This document shows, one piece after another, positions 11,740 to 23,278 of a stretch of DNA of 64,000 nt. The stretch comes from Phanerochaete sordida. Taxonomy: Eukaryota; Basidiomycota; Agaricomycetes; Polyporales; Phanerochaetaceae. The DNA lies in NCBI GenBank assembly GCA_019973155.2, contig BPQB01000016.1, positions 310,001-374,000 of the forward strand. The letters are read 5' to 3'. Positions within the stretch are counted from its first letter, which is position 1. Every line of letters starts with the position of its first letter. The notes beneath the pieces were generated by a model. It was not told where the DNA came from and searched no databases. It was given only the letters and a program-made list of their open reading frames with translations. Made by a program: the position numbers and the translations under genes.

Positions 11740-12842
11740 CTAGTAAGGCGGGACGGTGATGTACTCTGGAAGCTTGTTCCTCAGCTCCTGGCGGGACTCG
11801 GCGTAGCGTTTCTGGTAGAACTCGATGCAGCGCTCGCACGCCTCGCCAAACGTCGACGCGATGCGCTCCTCGAGGGGCTCGAGCGCGCTGTACCCGAGGT
11901 CGGAGACCATGTCGTCCGTCTGCGCCTTCTCGTGCTGGTACTGGATGTTCTGCGTGGCCGGGATGCAGCGGTGTGGCGACGGGCAGTAGAACTCGTCGTA
12001 GATGTCGCATGGCGTGACCTCGAAGAGGTCCTCGACGTTCGTCGTGAGCACGGAGCGAAGGCCTTTGCGCGCTTCGAGGCAGGCTGCGACGTCGTCGTCG
12101 TCAAGGCGTACACGTTCGCCCGCGCCGTCCTCGCGAAGGGCGCCGAGGGTCAGAGTCTCTTCCGGCAGTCGGCAGCAGTCGTAGAGCGCAGGCAGATGGA
12201 ACTCGGGGAGGCGCTCCAGCCGCGCGAGGTTGGCGATTTCGATAGCGAGCACGTCCTCCTTGCCGAGGATGAAGGATCCGCCATTCTTGCGCAGCTTGTC
12301 CCACTCTTCAACGTCCTTCGGGTAGTGCCGCCTGAGACAGAGCATGGCTTCCTCGCGGAGGTCCTCTGCATCGTACTTCTCGCCGAGCAGGAGCAGGGCT
12401 CTGACAGCAGGCCAGGTCGGTCGCTTTTCCATAGAGAAGCAGTACCTGAAGGAATTAATGTTAGATCGAGTAGATACCAACAGGACGGTGGCCAACGTAC
12501 TTTCGTGCGTCGTAAATGGCATCGAGGAAATAAAACAGATCTTCGGGCGAGTCTGGCAAATGAATGACGATGCATCCCGATGTATTCTGGGCATGGGGTG
12601 GCTGAGGGAAGCTGAACATGTCGTTGAAGACATTGGACTTGCGTGTTATTACACTGCGGTGTACGCGGAAGGCGACGCGGTTGTCGGCGATGAGTTCGAG
12701 ATTACCGTCGTCCATCCACATCTCAGGGTGGCGGGTATATCCTGGAACAGCACATCAAGGACCGTCAGTACCGAGAGAACAAGCAAGGAGAACGTTTCAA
12801 CGCACCAAGATCCTGGGCGTCTGGCTCTGGGACGCAAGTCAT
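11740..12842 (-). CDS. BTB/POZ domain protein (copy 1)
   Basis: Exons 12842-12806, 12741-12501 and 12445-11740 give 327 residues. Residues about 20-100 form the BTB fold: MWMDDGNLELIADNRVAFRV, then HRSVITRKSNVFNDMFSFPQ and HLPDSPEDLFYFLDAIY. BTB domains mediate dimerisation and in many proteins recruit Cullin-3 ligases. The rest is the region typical of the large Agaricomycete BTB family: a helical segment (ALLLLGEKYDAEDLREEA), an IEIANLARL-LPEF-LPALYDCC block, and a Cys-containing tail ending in VPPY. It shares this architecture and two-intron structure with the gene at 16553-17615. The very short first exon rests on frame and conserved layout only. Substrate or partner unknown. Confidence 0.85.
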
Positions 12843-14107
12843 CGTGTCCTGCACGTCGCTTGGTCGGGTAAGGCTGCACAAAAGCGGGTTTTCCGCGTCG
12901 GTGAGCACGATCTGGGGGTCGGTATGGTGCTGTCGAGAGACGCACCTATGGAAAGGAGAGAACGTCGTGGTCGAAGTGGGAGATTGTGCCTTCGCAATTT
13001 TTTCGTCGCCCGTATTTCACCGTTGAGCTCATCGTGCGTCTATTCGATCACCACCGGCCTAAGATAGCAACCGTTCTTGAAACTTCGCTCGCCGACGGGT
13101 GGGGCGGCGTCGGCACCGCGCATGTCCGAAAGTTCAAGACAATTGCTGACTGATGGAGCGGTATGCTTCCGCTTTGTGGCGTAGATACCGCTATTGGCCG
13201 ATATCTCTATAGGCCGGTCAAGGAGGATCAAGGCGGCCGCGGGGCGGTTTTGAAGCAAAGATTGCCCCATGGGGGCCTGGAAACGTCGGAAAAGGAGGAG
13301 TTCGACCTGTTTTGCGGACCAGCAGGGAGGGTTGGTTAGAATAAAAGGAGAGGAAAGCTCTCGAGATGACATCCATGCTGACTTATGCTGGATAGTCCCG
13401 TCTTTGTGAGCACGCTCAGACCCGACGGTAGCAGTAAAGCATGCAAGCAGTTGAACTCGCTTCATGTTCACGTAGCTGTGCCTAGGCGTTCGCTGCTTTG
13501 CAGCGCAACATGAAAGCATATACGCCATAGTCGGTATCCTGAGGCTGCCAGTCATCCAGAAAAGAGTAGATGCACGCTGATACACGACAAGAGGACAGAC
13601 CTGCGCGGATTCAGCTGCGGCCAAGCGTTCGCTAGGGGGCACGATGCTAAACCTGTGTAACTCATCGCTAGCCACAGGATGATCTTGGCGGGAGACGTGC
13701 AGCCCGCAGGTCAGAATCTCTGATGTTGAGTATGGCATATGATATGCGCAGCAGACACCACATGCTGCGCTGCAGCTCGAAGCAGTGGGACGGTGGCATA
13801 CCCGAGGAAGCGGCATATTCACTCCGCTGTAGACTGAGTCTGTGCAGTCTTTCCTGGGAAAGAGAGAGTCTGGTGTCGCTGAGCATCTCGCAGAGAATAT
13901 CGAGGTTGAATATTTAGGATTTGGCTGCATGAGACCGACGAAGTGAAGGGGAGATGATGGTGGCAGAGAAAGAGGCACTTGCAGGCACGGCCAGGGCAAG
14001 CGCCAGGGAATCAAGCACAGCAACGCGCAGGTCGTCCACAACCCCGACATGCCTCTAATACACCCATTCATCTGCTCCCCACGGTCTCCCCTCTCTCACT
14101 ACGAGCG
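12843..14107. other. Intergenic region with one long unsupported frame
   Basis: Divergent promoter region between the BTB gene and the tubby-like gene. A minus-strand frame of 343 codons spans 13040-14071, but it has random-looking composition, no domain, and runs into the leader of the downstream gene, so I do not call it a gene. Confidence 0.4.
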
Positions 14108-16066
14108 ATGAGTCTCGATCAGAATCTCTTCACCCTTCACTTTGCACCAAGTAAAGACGACCCAAGCGTCACCGAACTTGTCGACCCCTCCGAGCGCCCT
14201 CATTATCGCAAGCAGCGCGTGCAGGGGAGTACATACAAGATAGATGTCTACGGTGAGTAGCGGGCAATGCAAAGCTCGTCAGGCTCCAAAGCTGAGCGAG
14301 CGAAGATCCGCACTCGCAGTCGCTGCTTGCGTCTGTGGCCGCGCCATCCGCAATCAGCAAGCACAAGACGATAGAGCTGCACAACCCCTCACATATCGTA
14401 GAGCTCAAGTATACCGGTACCTTGACGTTCAAGTGGAGATTCGCTTGGGAAGAGTGCGTGCCTTGCTGTGCAGCTATGAGCTTCACTGACCGCTCGCAGG
14501 CATGAGTTCGAATGGCGGCGCGAAGAGTGCTTCATCATCCGCAAACCAGACCCCGCCGTCCTCGTCGCTGTCACGAAAGAGCAGTCCGGACGGCTCAAGA
14601 CATCGTCGGTGCAGATTCTGGACTACAACTTGAACAGGCACATCCCCGCCCCCGCGCCCCGCACGCGCCGATCGCTCATCAGCCCCGCAGGTTCGACATC
14701 AACGACCGCAAGGGCCTCGAGATCGTCATCCTTACCGCGCTGCTCACCTTCCAGGACACGAACGAGGCGTACCATACACCGGCAGATCCTGTGTCGCCTG
14801 TGCAGGCCGGCGGCGGCCTCGCGAGTCTCTTCGGCACGCGCCGTGCGTCGGACCCCGCGCGCCAGCCGCTCAGCAGGCAGCCGTCCGAGGTCGACGTCGC
14901 GGCGCCTCCGCCGCTTCCGCCGAAGCCTGCACCGAAGGTCGGCGTCGAGCGGATTGCGGAGGTGCACGCCATACGGGCGGCACAGGGCGAGGGCGAGGTG
15001 AACGAGGTGCTCGTAGAGGGCGAGGGTGTAGTTGAGGACTACGCTAAGTACGCTGAGGGTCTCCTCAAGGTACGCACGAGGAGTGTCCTAGAAGGTCGCA
15101 GCTAACGGTTCCAGTAGGATGATGCCATGTTGTTCGTGACTCTGCGCGCGACCTCTGCGAGCGAAGTGCCGAAAGTGTTGCAAGTCGTCGAGCACACAAA
15201 GCGTCTTCGCCACAAAGCTGGTATGTCCATTCAAAGACTGCTTCCTGTTATCCGCTGACGTGTTTGCAGGCCTGGACGAAGAACAAGAACTCCACCAGTA
15301 CGTCGTGTACGACACGGACAAACCCAAGGGGCCGAAGCGCATCAACCTCAACGACCCTGCGACGCCTTTACACAAAGCATACACACCGCCGAGCAGCCTG
15401 CGCGTGCACCTCAGCAAGATCGACATGCCCGAGCTCAAGCCAAAGACTGAGCCACCGAAGACACGCGCACCCGTGTACGACCCACCTCCTGCGCCGCCAC
15501 CGGTGGCGGAGGAGGAGCGGCCCGCGAAGTCGTCGCGGCAGAGCAAGAAAGAAGAACGTGAGCGGGAAAAGGAACGTGAGCGTGAGAGGCAGCGCGAGCT
15601 TGAACGGGAGAAGGCGCAGCGCAAGGTCGAGAAAGAGGCGCAGAAGAAGGCTGAGAAGGAGGCAAAGAAGAACAAGAAGGGTACGCACGGTGTCTAGGAC
15701 TTGTGTGCGGTACTGACAAGAGATGCAGATTCGTCATCGAAACCAGAAACGAAGCCAGAAGTGAACAGACTGACGAGGCCTCACCCGACGATCGTCACCT
15801 CTTCTGCGCCTGCTTCCGTCTCGACCTTGCCGTACCCATACGGGCCTCCATCATCTGCGTTTCAGTCTCCGCCGTTCGCACCATCGCCAAGGCCTGCTTC
15901 AGCATTCTATCCTTCCAGCTTCTCCCAGATGCCGCCCCCGCCTAGCCATCCATCTGCGCCGCGACCTCGACCTTCCAGCTTCTACGGCCCGGGATCGTAT
16001 CAGAACTCTACGAACTCTGCGTACAACACTACGACGCCTGGATTTCACCCTTTCCTGCAACCATAG
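14108..16066 (+). CDS. Tubby-fold-like protein with charged coiled coil and Pro-rich tail
   Basis: Seven exons keep frame: 14108-14252, 14306-14453, 14500-14637, 14691-15069, 15118-15220, 15270-15680 and 15729-16066, for 553 residues. Residues 1-190 alternate strands around KTIELHNPSHIVELKYTGTL and FEWRREECFIIRKPDP, ending in a hydrophobic helix (GLEIVILTALLTFQD). This is the layout of the tubby C-terminal-like/LURP-one superfamily (the fungal DUF6593 group is a candidate). Residues about 395-445 are an almost pure Glu/Arg/Lys run, a predicted coiled coil. The last 115 residues are Pro/Ser/Tyr-rich and disordered. The third intron (14638-14690) appears to use a GC donor. Function unknown. Confidence 0.75.
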
Positions 16067-16552
16067 GAATTTTGGACATCTCTGTACCCTGCTTCGCGGA
16101 CAATGCTCTTCTTGTGTAACTATTCTCTAAGGTGTGTGTGGAACTACACGAGGTTAATTGTGACATTACCTGCTGAAAGTTCCGGGCCCTGAGAAACGTA
16201 CTCTTCGCCCAGGCAGCGAGATATTGAGCGCGAGTCGCTGGCATGGAGGCCCTAAGGTCTACAGGACCCACACAAGTAATCCAGAGATATTGAACCTGAG
16301 TGGCCGAATATGGCAGGTGGTGTACGGGGCACAAGCGCCAGGCGTACTGCAGTTGCTAGAGCGATGGCTGACCGTCGACCAGACCTCACCTTCGACTCGA
16401 GCTACCATCTCCTCTACCCGCTGTGGGTCCGTACTTGTCCTTGTTGTCTCTGGACCCTCCTCCCGCCGCGCTTTAGCAAGCGAACGCCACCCCACTAGCG
16501 CCAGGGGCCGCAGCGAGAACAGAGGGCCCGGACGTCGAGTGTCGGAGGAATT
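16067..16552. other. Intergenic, no gene recognised
   Basis: About 0.5 kb between two same-strand genes. No convincing gene or element is visible; it should contain the 3' UTR of the tubby-like gene and the promoter of the BTB gene. Confidence 0.4.
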
Positions 16553-17615
16553 ATGGATGAGGCTGACGAAGGTGTGTGCTCCCGCCGGCTCGAACGCGCC
16601 CCCTATATCTCACGCTGCACTGCCGGCGGCAAGACATCGCGGGCTACGCGCGCCATGCCGAGTTCTGGCTCGAAGACGGCAACATCGTGCTCGTCGCCGA
16701 CCGCGCCGTCGCGTTCCGCGTTCATCGCAGCGTTCTCGCGCGCAAGTGTGGCGTCTTTCGCGACATGATCAGCTTCCCCCAGCCCGGCGCGCCCTCCGAT
16801 CGCTCGTGCCCCGTCCTCCATCTTCCCGACGAGCCCGACGACCTCGCGTACTTCCTCGACGCGATCTACAACGGCATGAAGTGAGCATGTATGCGCTGGA
16901 AATGTGTGTCTTGGTGCCCTAATTTTCCAGATACCGCTTCTCCAAGGATTCCCGGCCGACGTGGGCGGCAGTGAAGGCGCTCCTGCTCCTCGGTAACAAG
17001 TACAACGCGGACGAGCTCCAGGACGAGGCGACGCGCTGTCTGCGGCTGCAGTTTCCACAGAACATTGAGGACTGGGACGCGGTGTACGACGACGCGACTT
17101 TCATCCTTGGGAAGACGGACGTGCTGCCGATCGAGATCGCCAACCTGTGCCGATTTCTGCGCCTCCCCGAATTCCACTTGCCCGCGCTGTATCTCTGCTG
17201 CGCCCTGCCGACAAAGACCCTCAAGAGCGGCGCGTTGTTGTGCGAGGATGGCGAAGCGCGCGTGCAGTTGAACCAGGAGGACCTAGCGGTTTGCATGAAG
17301 GCGAAGAAGGCCCTGCGGAAGCTCATGGAGCAGAACCTCGCGAAGCTCGTGGCCGACATCCCCTCTGAGGAAGGTGCTTTGTGCCATGACGAGGACGAGT
17401 GCGATGCGACGGTTCGGTCCCTCCAGCAAGGCGTAGACTGGCCGCATGGCATCAGCTCTCGACCGTACTCCGTGCTGGACTCCCTCTGGTGGATCATCGA
17501 CGCGATCGACGACCTCTGCACTAACTGCACCGACTATTACCACACCAGGTATGCGGATATCCGGCAAGAAGTACGGGACAGATTGGGCTGCTACATCGTG
17601 GTGCCGAAGTATTAG
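16553..17615 (+). CDS. BTB/POZ domain protein (copy 2)
   Basis: Exons 16553-16571, 16634-16880 and 16931-17615 give 316 residues. The BTB fold occupies about residues 10-90: EFWLEDGNIVLVADRAVAFR, VHRSVLARKCGVFRDMISFP and HLPDEPDDLAYFLDAIY. The carboxyl region repeats the block order of copy 1 (ALLLLGNKYNADELQDEATR, then IEIANL-RFLRLPEFHLPALY) and ends in YIVVPKY. Intron positions match copy 1: one after a tiny first exon and one after the DAIY segment. This supports descent from a common duplicate. It probably acts as an adaptor; partner unknown. Confidence 0.87.
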
Positions 17616-18282
17616 GTGAGTCGCCACGATGCAGTCCTCAACTTGTTACTGAAGCTTCAAGCTAGCATGAACATACGACCCTAACGACCTGTGACGATTC
17701 ATTTCCATGTTTTATCAGAGCATATACCCGCATTTTCTATATCATACACGACTCTTTCGCCCAACCAAGTTCGTCTCATCTGAATTTCTTGTGGCGTGCT
17801 CAGGTTGTGGCGTCAAGATTAGATCGTTTCTTGGTCCAGGACCAGCCGGGTACCCAGGGTCGCCGGGAAGGCTCCCACGGTCCGCCTGAGGCCATCCACA
17901 TCTTTCACATTGCTCCAGTTCACACGTTGTCCGCTCGCCGCCTGAGACCGGACGCCTTCCAGCTATTCGAAATTTACTTTCTCAGAAGCAACTCTTTTCC
18001 CGCGCCAGGATCAAGAGACTTCGCTAAGGTAGACCACACTTCGCTTTGGATGGATGCACGGGCGACTAACTGACAATCACAGATACGTACCCGCGTTCCT
18101 TGCCGTCGCAGACCTTGAGCATAGGGGGACGGCCTGGCTGGCTGTCGGTGTCCGGTCAAGTGTGAGTGCGCGAGCTCCTCGACGTCTGCTCGCCTTGTGG
18201 AGGTGCACCGAGCATGGCATTTTAGAGAGCTACATAAGAGTCGACAGCGTCAGGATGTACTGCAGTGCTCTGCAGTGCCAGG
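17616..18282. promoter_or_regulatory. Intergenic, upstream region of P450 gene A
   Basis: About 0.67 kb without a gene. It should carry the promoter of P450 gene A. I see no canonical TATA box, only weak A/T-rich motifs within 60 bp of the start. Confidence 0.35.
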
Positions 18283-21200
18283 ATGACCACCCCCATCCCT
18301 TCGCCGCCGTCCGTCCCGTTCCTCGGCCATGTCACGATCATCGACCGTGAGGTCGCGATCTACTCGTACAACCTGCTCGCGAAGCAGTATGGCGAGATCT
18401 ACACCCTGAACATGCTTGGTGCGTCGCTGCCCGCGTTGTTTCCCTCGGCGCCTGCTGAATCGCTCGCGCGGTGCGCTGTGCAGGGAGCAAGGTCGTCGTC
18501 GTGTGTAGTCAGGAGCTTCTCCACGAGGTGTCGGACGAGAAGCGCTTCCGCAAGATCCCCCGCGCTGCGCTCGACCAAGTCCGCAACGCCGTCGGAGATG
18601 GCTTGTTTACGGTAAAATTTCTTCCTTTGCTACATTGGCCTATTTCTGACCACTGGAGCCAGGCCCACGGTGAAGAACCGAACTGGCACATCGCTCGTGA
18701 GTCTACTCGCCCCTCATAGCCTGCGTAGACCTGACCGGCTGTACAGACCGCATCCTTATGCCGGCATTCAGCACCATGAACACGCGCAACATGTTCGATG
18801 ACATGGTGGATGTAATTTCCCAGCTCGTGCAGAAGTGGGAGCGGTGAGCATCAACCAACTCAACCGTCGTGGCAGACACGGCCGCTGATTGTATGCGCAG
18901 GTTCGGGCCCCGCCACAGAATCGATCCTTCGCAGGACTTCACCGCCCTCACGTTCGAGGCGATTACGTTCTGTGCGATGTCCTACCGCATGAACAGCTTC
19001 TACGTCGTACGTTTGTACTAGTCCTCCGATACAACTAGCGCTCATTCAGGCGCAGGAGGGCATGCACCCCTTCGCGCGGGCTATGGCCGACTTCCTCATC
19101 GAGAGCGGCAACCGCGCGCTCAGGCCGGGCATCGTGCAGCCGTTCTTGCGCGGTACAAACTCAAAGTACGAAGAAGATGTGAAGGTCATGTCGAAATACG
19201 TCGATGACAGTACGTTGCAATCTTCATGACGAATATATCGGTGCTGACAGACTGCAGTCTACGACCAGCGCAAGGCTAACCCTACCGAGAAAAAGGATAT
19301 CCTGAATCTCATGATGAACGGCAAGGACCCCGTCTCGGGCGAGGGCATGTCTGAACAGCTTATCAAGAATAACGTACGCCTACTGAGCCTCCTCTGTATC
19401 TCTGCTAATCCAAAGAAATATCCAAACAGCTTCTCACATTCCTTATTGCCGGACACGAGACCACGTCTGGTGAGTATTATAATATGATGCCTCGAATTTA
19501 TATCTCACCAGAGCTGTCAACTCGCAATAGGCATGCTGACGTTCATCATGTACTATCTCCTCAAGAATCCAGAAGCAATGCGCAAGCTGCGCGAGGAGGT
19601 CGACACCATGATTGGCAGTCGCTTGATGACCGTCGACGACGTGAACAAGCTTCCCTACCTCATTGGTAAGTTTCATCCTTCTCCTCACTATTCTGGGCTG
19701 AGCATGCCATAGCGGTCATGCGTGAGGCGCTCCGCCTGGGGCCGCCTGCGCCCATGCGAGGCACTGCGGCATTCGAGGACACAACCTTGAAGGGGAAGTA
19801 TGCCGTGCAGAAAGATGTGCCGATTTACTGCGGTATCTACATGGTGCATCGCGACCCGAAGGTCTACGGCGAAGACGTGCGTGTTATGCAGCGACCATAT
19901 AATTATGCGAAGATGCTCAACTGTACTATAGGCCGACGAATTCCGCCCCGAAAGGATGCTTGACGGCAAGTTCGAGGCACTCCCGGTGTGTACCTTCCCG
20001 TGACTCTAGTCAATCCACGCTCACTTTGTGCCACCAGCCTGATGCATGGCAGCCTTTCGGATTCGGAGTGCGGGCCTGCATCGTGAGCGACAGCATTCAA
20101 ATTCATTGATCTGCTGAATGACGCTTTTTGACTTCCACAGGGTCGTCCCTTCGCCTGGCAGGAGGCACAAATTACGCTCGTGTACCTCATGCAGCGCTTC
20201 ACCTTCGTCATGCACGACCCGACCTACGACCTGCACCTCAAGCAGACACTGACAATCAAGCCACACGATTTTTACATCCACGCGATTCCGCGTACGGACA
20301 AGCCCTCGATCGTGCCGATCCCTACGCCGTCGTCAACGCTCCTCCGCGACCAGATGACAGCCGACAAACACGTCACGCAAGAGCACATCAGCGATACCAA
20401 GACCCCTGCATATGTCCTGTACGGCTCCAACACAGGAACGTGCGAGGCGTTTGCGCAGAGGGTCGCGTCGGACGCTGCTGCTCACGGTAAGCAGAATAAT
20501 CTCGTAATTGACAGTGATGCTCATCCCTTCCCCAGGCTTCAAGGCGACCATCGGGACGCTCGACTCCGCTGCGGGCCACCTCCCCACTGACGGCCCCGTC
20601 ATTATCGTTACAGCCTCGTTTGAAGGTATATATCATTCGTATATTCGACCAGGCGTCGTCTCACTATCAATGATACAGGCCAGCCTGCAGATAACGCGGC
20701 CCATTTCATCTCCTGGCTCACCTCCCTGGAGGACAGCGCACTCGCGAACGTGTCCTTCGCCGTCTTCGGCTGCGGCAACCGCGACTGGGCGAGCACCTAC
20801 CAGCGCATCCCGACGCTGTGCGACGATACGCTGGCCGCTCGCGGCGCCTCCCGCATCGTGGCCCGCGGCGCAGGCGACGCAGGCTCTGGCGACCTGTTCG
20901 AGGCGTTCGAGCACTGGGAGGCCGGGCTGTGGGAGGCCCTCCAGAAGGTGCGTTCGTTTTTGCTGTGCAGCCGACACGAATTGACAGGTGGGATGCTAGG
21001 CGTATGGGACGACCAAGGCTGAGGGCCCCAAAGAGGCTATCACCATCGCCACGGTCGACGCGGGCACCGCTCGTGCGACAGCTCTCCGTCAATCTGATAC
21101 TATCCTTGGAACGGTGCTCGAGAACAAGGTGTTGACGAGCCCTGGGACTGCAGAGAAACGTCACATCGGTCAGTTGTCTTCAGACTTTGAGACGACTCGG

Positions 21201-22514
21201 TTCTCATGGAGATTGTTTGCAGAGTTCCAGCTTCCGGAGGGGCTGACCTTCCGCACTGGCGACTACCTTGCCATGTGAGCTGTTTGCGTCTCCTTATCGA
21301 ATATGTCGCCTGACTATGATCCAAGCCTCCCCATGAACCCGCAGCGCGATGTCCAGCGCGCTCTCGCTCACTTTGGGCTCCTCCCTGACCAGGAGGTAAG
21401 CTTAGGCTCGGTCATACTGGCTATGGACTAATAGCTTCGTAGGTCAAAATTGAATCAGTCGGGCCATCCCCTCTGCCAACAGGCCGCCCTATCAATGTTA
21501 CCTCCCTGCTCAGTGGCTACGTCGAGCTCTCACAGCCGGCGACGACTCGGGATTTGCAGACACTTGCCGAGGCAACCAAGTCTGAGGACGCAAAGACCGC
21601 TCTGAAGCACATGCTGGACAACTACGCCGAAGCAGTCCAAGCCAAGCGCATGAGCGTGCTCGACATCCTGGAGGAGCACACGAGCATCAGCATCTCCTTC
21701 GCGCTCTTCTTGCAGCTGCTCCCCAGCATGCGCGTCCGGCAGTACTCAATCTCGTCCTCGCCGCTCGCAGACGCGCAGCGCGTGTCGCTCACGATCAGCG
21801 TGCTCGAGGCGCCCGCGATCTCGGGGCGGCGCGAGCCGTTCCTCGGCGTCGCGTCGCACTACCTCGCGGGCCTGCGCCCGAACGACAAGGTGCAGCTCGC
21901 GGTGCGCCCGTCGAACGCCGCGTTCCACCCGCCCGCGGACCCCGCCGTGCCGCTCGTCATGTTCTGCGCGGGCTCCGGCCTCGCGCCCATGCGCGGCTTC
22001 CTGCAGGAGCGCGCGGCGCAGAAGCAGGCGGGGCGCGACGTCGCGAAGAGCATCCTCTTCTTCGGGTGCCGTGGTCCCCAGCAGGACTTCCTCTATATCG
22101 ACAGCGACCTCAAGGCCTGGACCGAGCTCGGCATCGTCGATGTCCGCCCCGCGTTCTCGCGCGATGCTGAGCAGTCTGGCGGATGCAAGTATGTCCAGGA
22201 GTAAGTGCTTGGCTGCCCTGCGCTCGCGTCACTGGGCTGATGTCTCTTGAAGCCGTGTCTGGGCCGACCGTGAGGACGTCGTCGGCTTCTGGAAGGCCGG
22301 TGCGAAGGTGAATATCATGCGAACAATACATCGGATAGGCTAATGTAATACGCGTCACTAGATGTACGTCTGCGGCTCCGGCCGCATGGCCACCGCCGTC
22401 AAGGAGAAGCTCGTCGAGATCGTCCAGGTTGAGCGTAACATGGAACCTGAGAAAGCTACCGAGACGTTCAACGAGATAATCAAGGGTCGTTTTGCCACGG
22501 ACGTCTTCGAATAA
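18283..22514 (+). CDS. P450 gene A: CYP505-like P450-reductase fusion
   Basis: A self-sufficient cytochrome P450: heme domain (about residues 1-470), linker, FMN flavodoxin domain (about 510-660) and FAD/NADPH domain to the end, roughly 1060 residues. The I helix reads LLTFLIAGHETTS, the ExxR motif is MREALRLGP, and the heme loop is WQPFGFGVRACIGRPF with its Cys thiolate ligand split by an intron after ACI. The flavodoxin has YGSNTGT; the reductase has RQYSISSSP (FAD) and CAGSGLAPMRGFLQER (NADPH). It ends ATDVFE. About 20 introns; the start MTTPIPSPPSVPFLGH matches its paralogs. CYP505 enzymes (P450foxy) hydroxylate fatty acids at subterminal carbons; substrate here is inferred only. Intron pattern: one extra intron in the flavodoxin domain (FEG/QPA), and introns missing before GHETTS and MNSFY. 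Confidence 0.93.
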
Positions 22515-22955
22515 AGTCCATCGCGCACAAGACATGGGTAGAACCAGGGGACTTTGGCGACGCATGTCCAGATGTACGAATATCATTGGAGGGCGATTTG
22601 TAAAACTACTGGGACTCGAATTGAGGATTGCTAGCAAACTTCATTCCATGATATTGTCATGGCAGCAGTATGCATACTTCGACTTGAGACTAAACTCCAT
22701 GATTGGTCCCAATTCGAGACTTGCCTGAGACTCAGGAGATGGGTCTAAGAGCACTTTATCGTCGAAGCAATGGGTACGACTCTGAATGGCCCAACCTTTC
22801 ATCAGCTTGATATGCTCAAAACTTGCGGATATGGATGCCGCGCTAGTCTTCTCCTCGTCCGAGTCAGAACTCGAGCAGATCGTGCGCGTCGCGTACGGAG
22901 GTATTCGGGGTCTCTACGAATCAGTTGACCCCGATCACCAACGCCGCGACGCTGC
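22515..22955. other. Short intergenic region after P450 A
   Basis: Probably the 3' UTR of gene A plus the leader of a possible small gene. A frame from 22786 gives an acidic start region (SSSESELEQIVR), but its relation to the frame at 22956 is unclear. Confidence 0.35.
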
Positions 22956-23174
22956 GTGGGAGAATTTCACCTCGCTGGCCTCGACTTCCCAGCGAAGACG
23001 TACACGCAACCCATCTTTCTGCCGCTCTTCGTCGTTCCCGACAGCGATTACGACTTTGCGTCCGACGGAGACCATCGAGACAGCGGCGACGAAGACGCTC
23101 CGTCGCCTTCGTGGGGGTACGCGGCGCCTTCGGACCTGCGCTTCAAGTCACTTCAAGTTCTTTCACCGAGGTGA
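22956..23174 (+). CDS. Possible small gene, partial (F-block plus-strand frame)
   Basis: An open frame of about 72 codons with non-random composition: VGEFHLAGLDFPAKTY, a hydrophobic IFLPLFVVPDSDYDFA, then an acidic stretch. It begins inside an exon, so the true start is probably in an upstream exon I could not fix. A related but frame-shifted sequence lies at about 25440-25744, in the same position relative to the paralogous gene G. This shows the segment was duplicated together with its neighbour. It is convergent with gene F. Function unknown; it may be a gene remnant. Confidence 0.3.
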   Translation: MGEFHLAGLDFPAKTYTQPIFLPLFVVPDSDYDFASDGDHRDSGDEDAPSPSWGYAAPSDLRFKSLQVLSPR

Positions 23175-23278
23175 GAAATGAAGACGATATCTCTCGAGCT
23201 TATTATGACTAAATTACATTCACATCCACAGGAAGAGGTACGTCACTACAGGACAGTGGCATGCAGCAGGTGAGGAGG

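Noticed and set aside
13040..14071. Minus-strand open frame of 343 codons
   Set aside because: Random-looking composition, no domain or splice structure, and it overlaps the leader of the tubby-like gene; long chance frames are common in GC-rich DNA.
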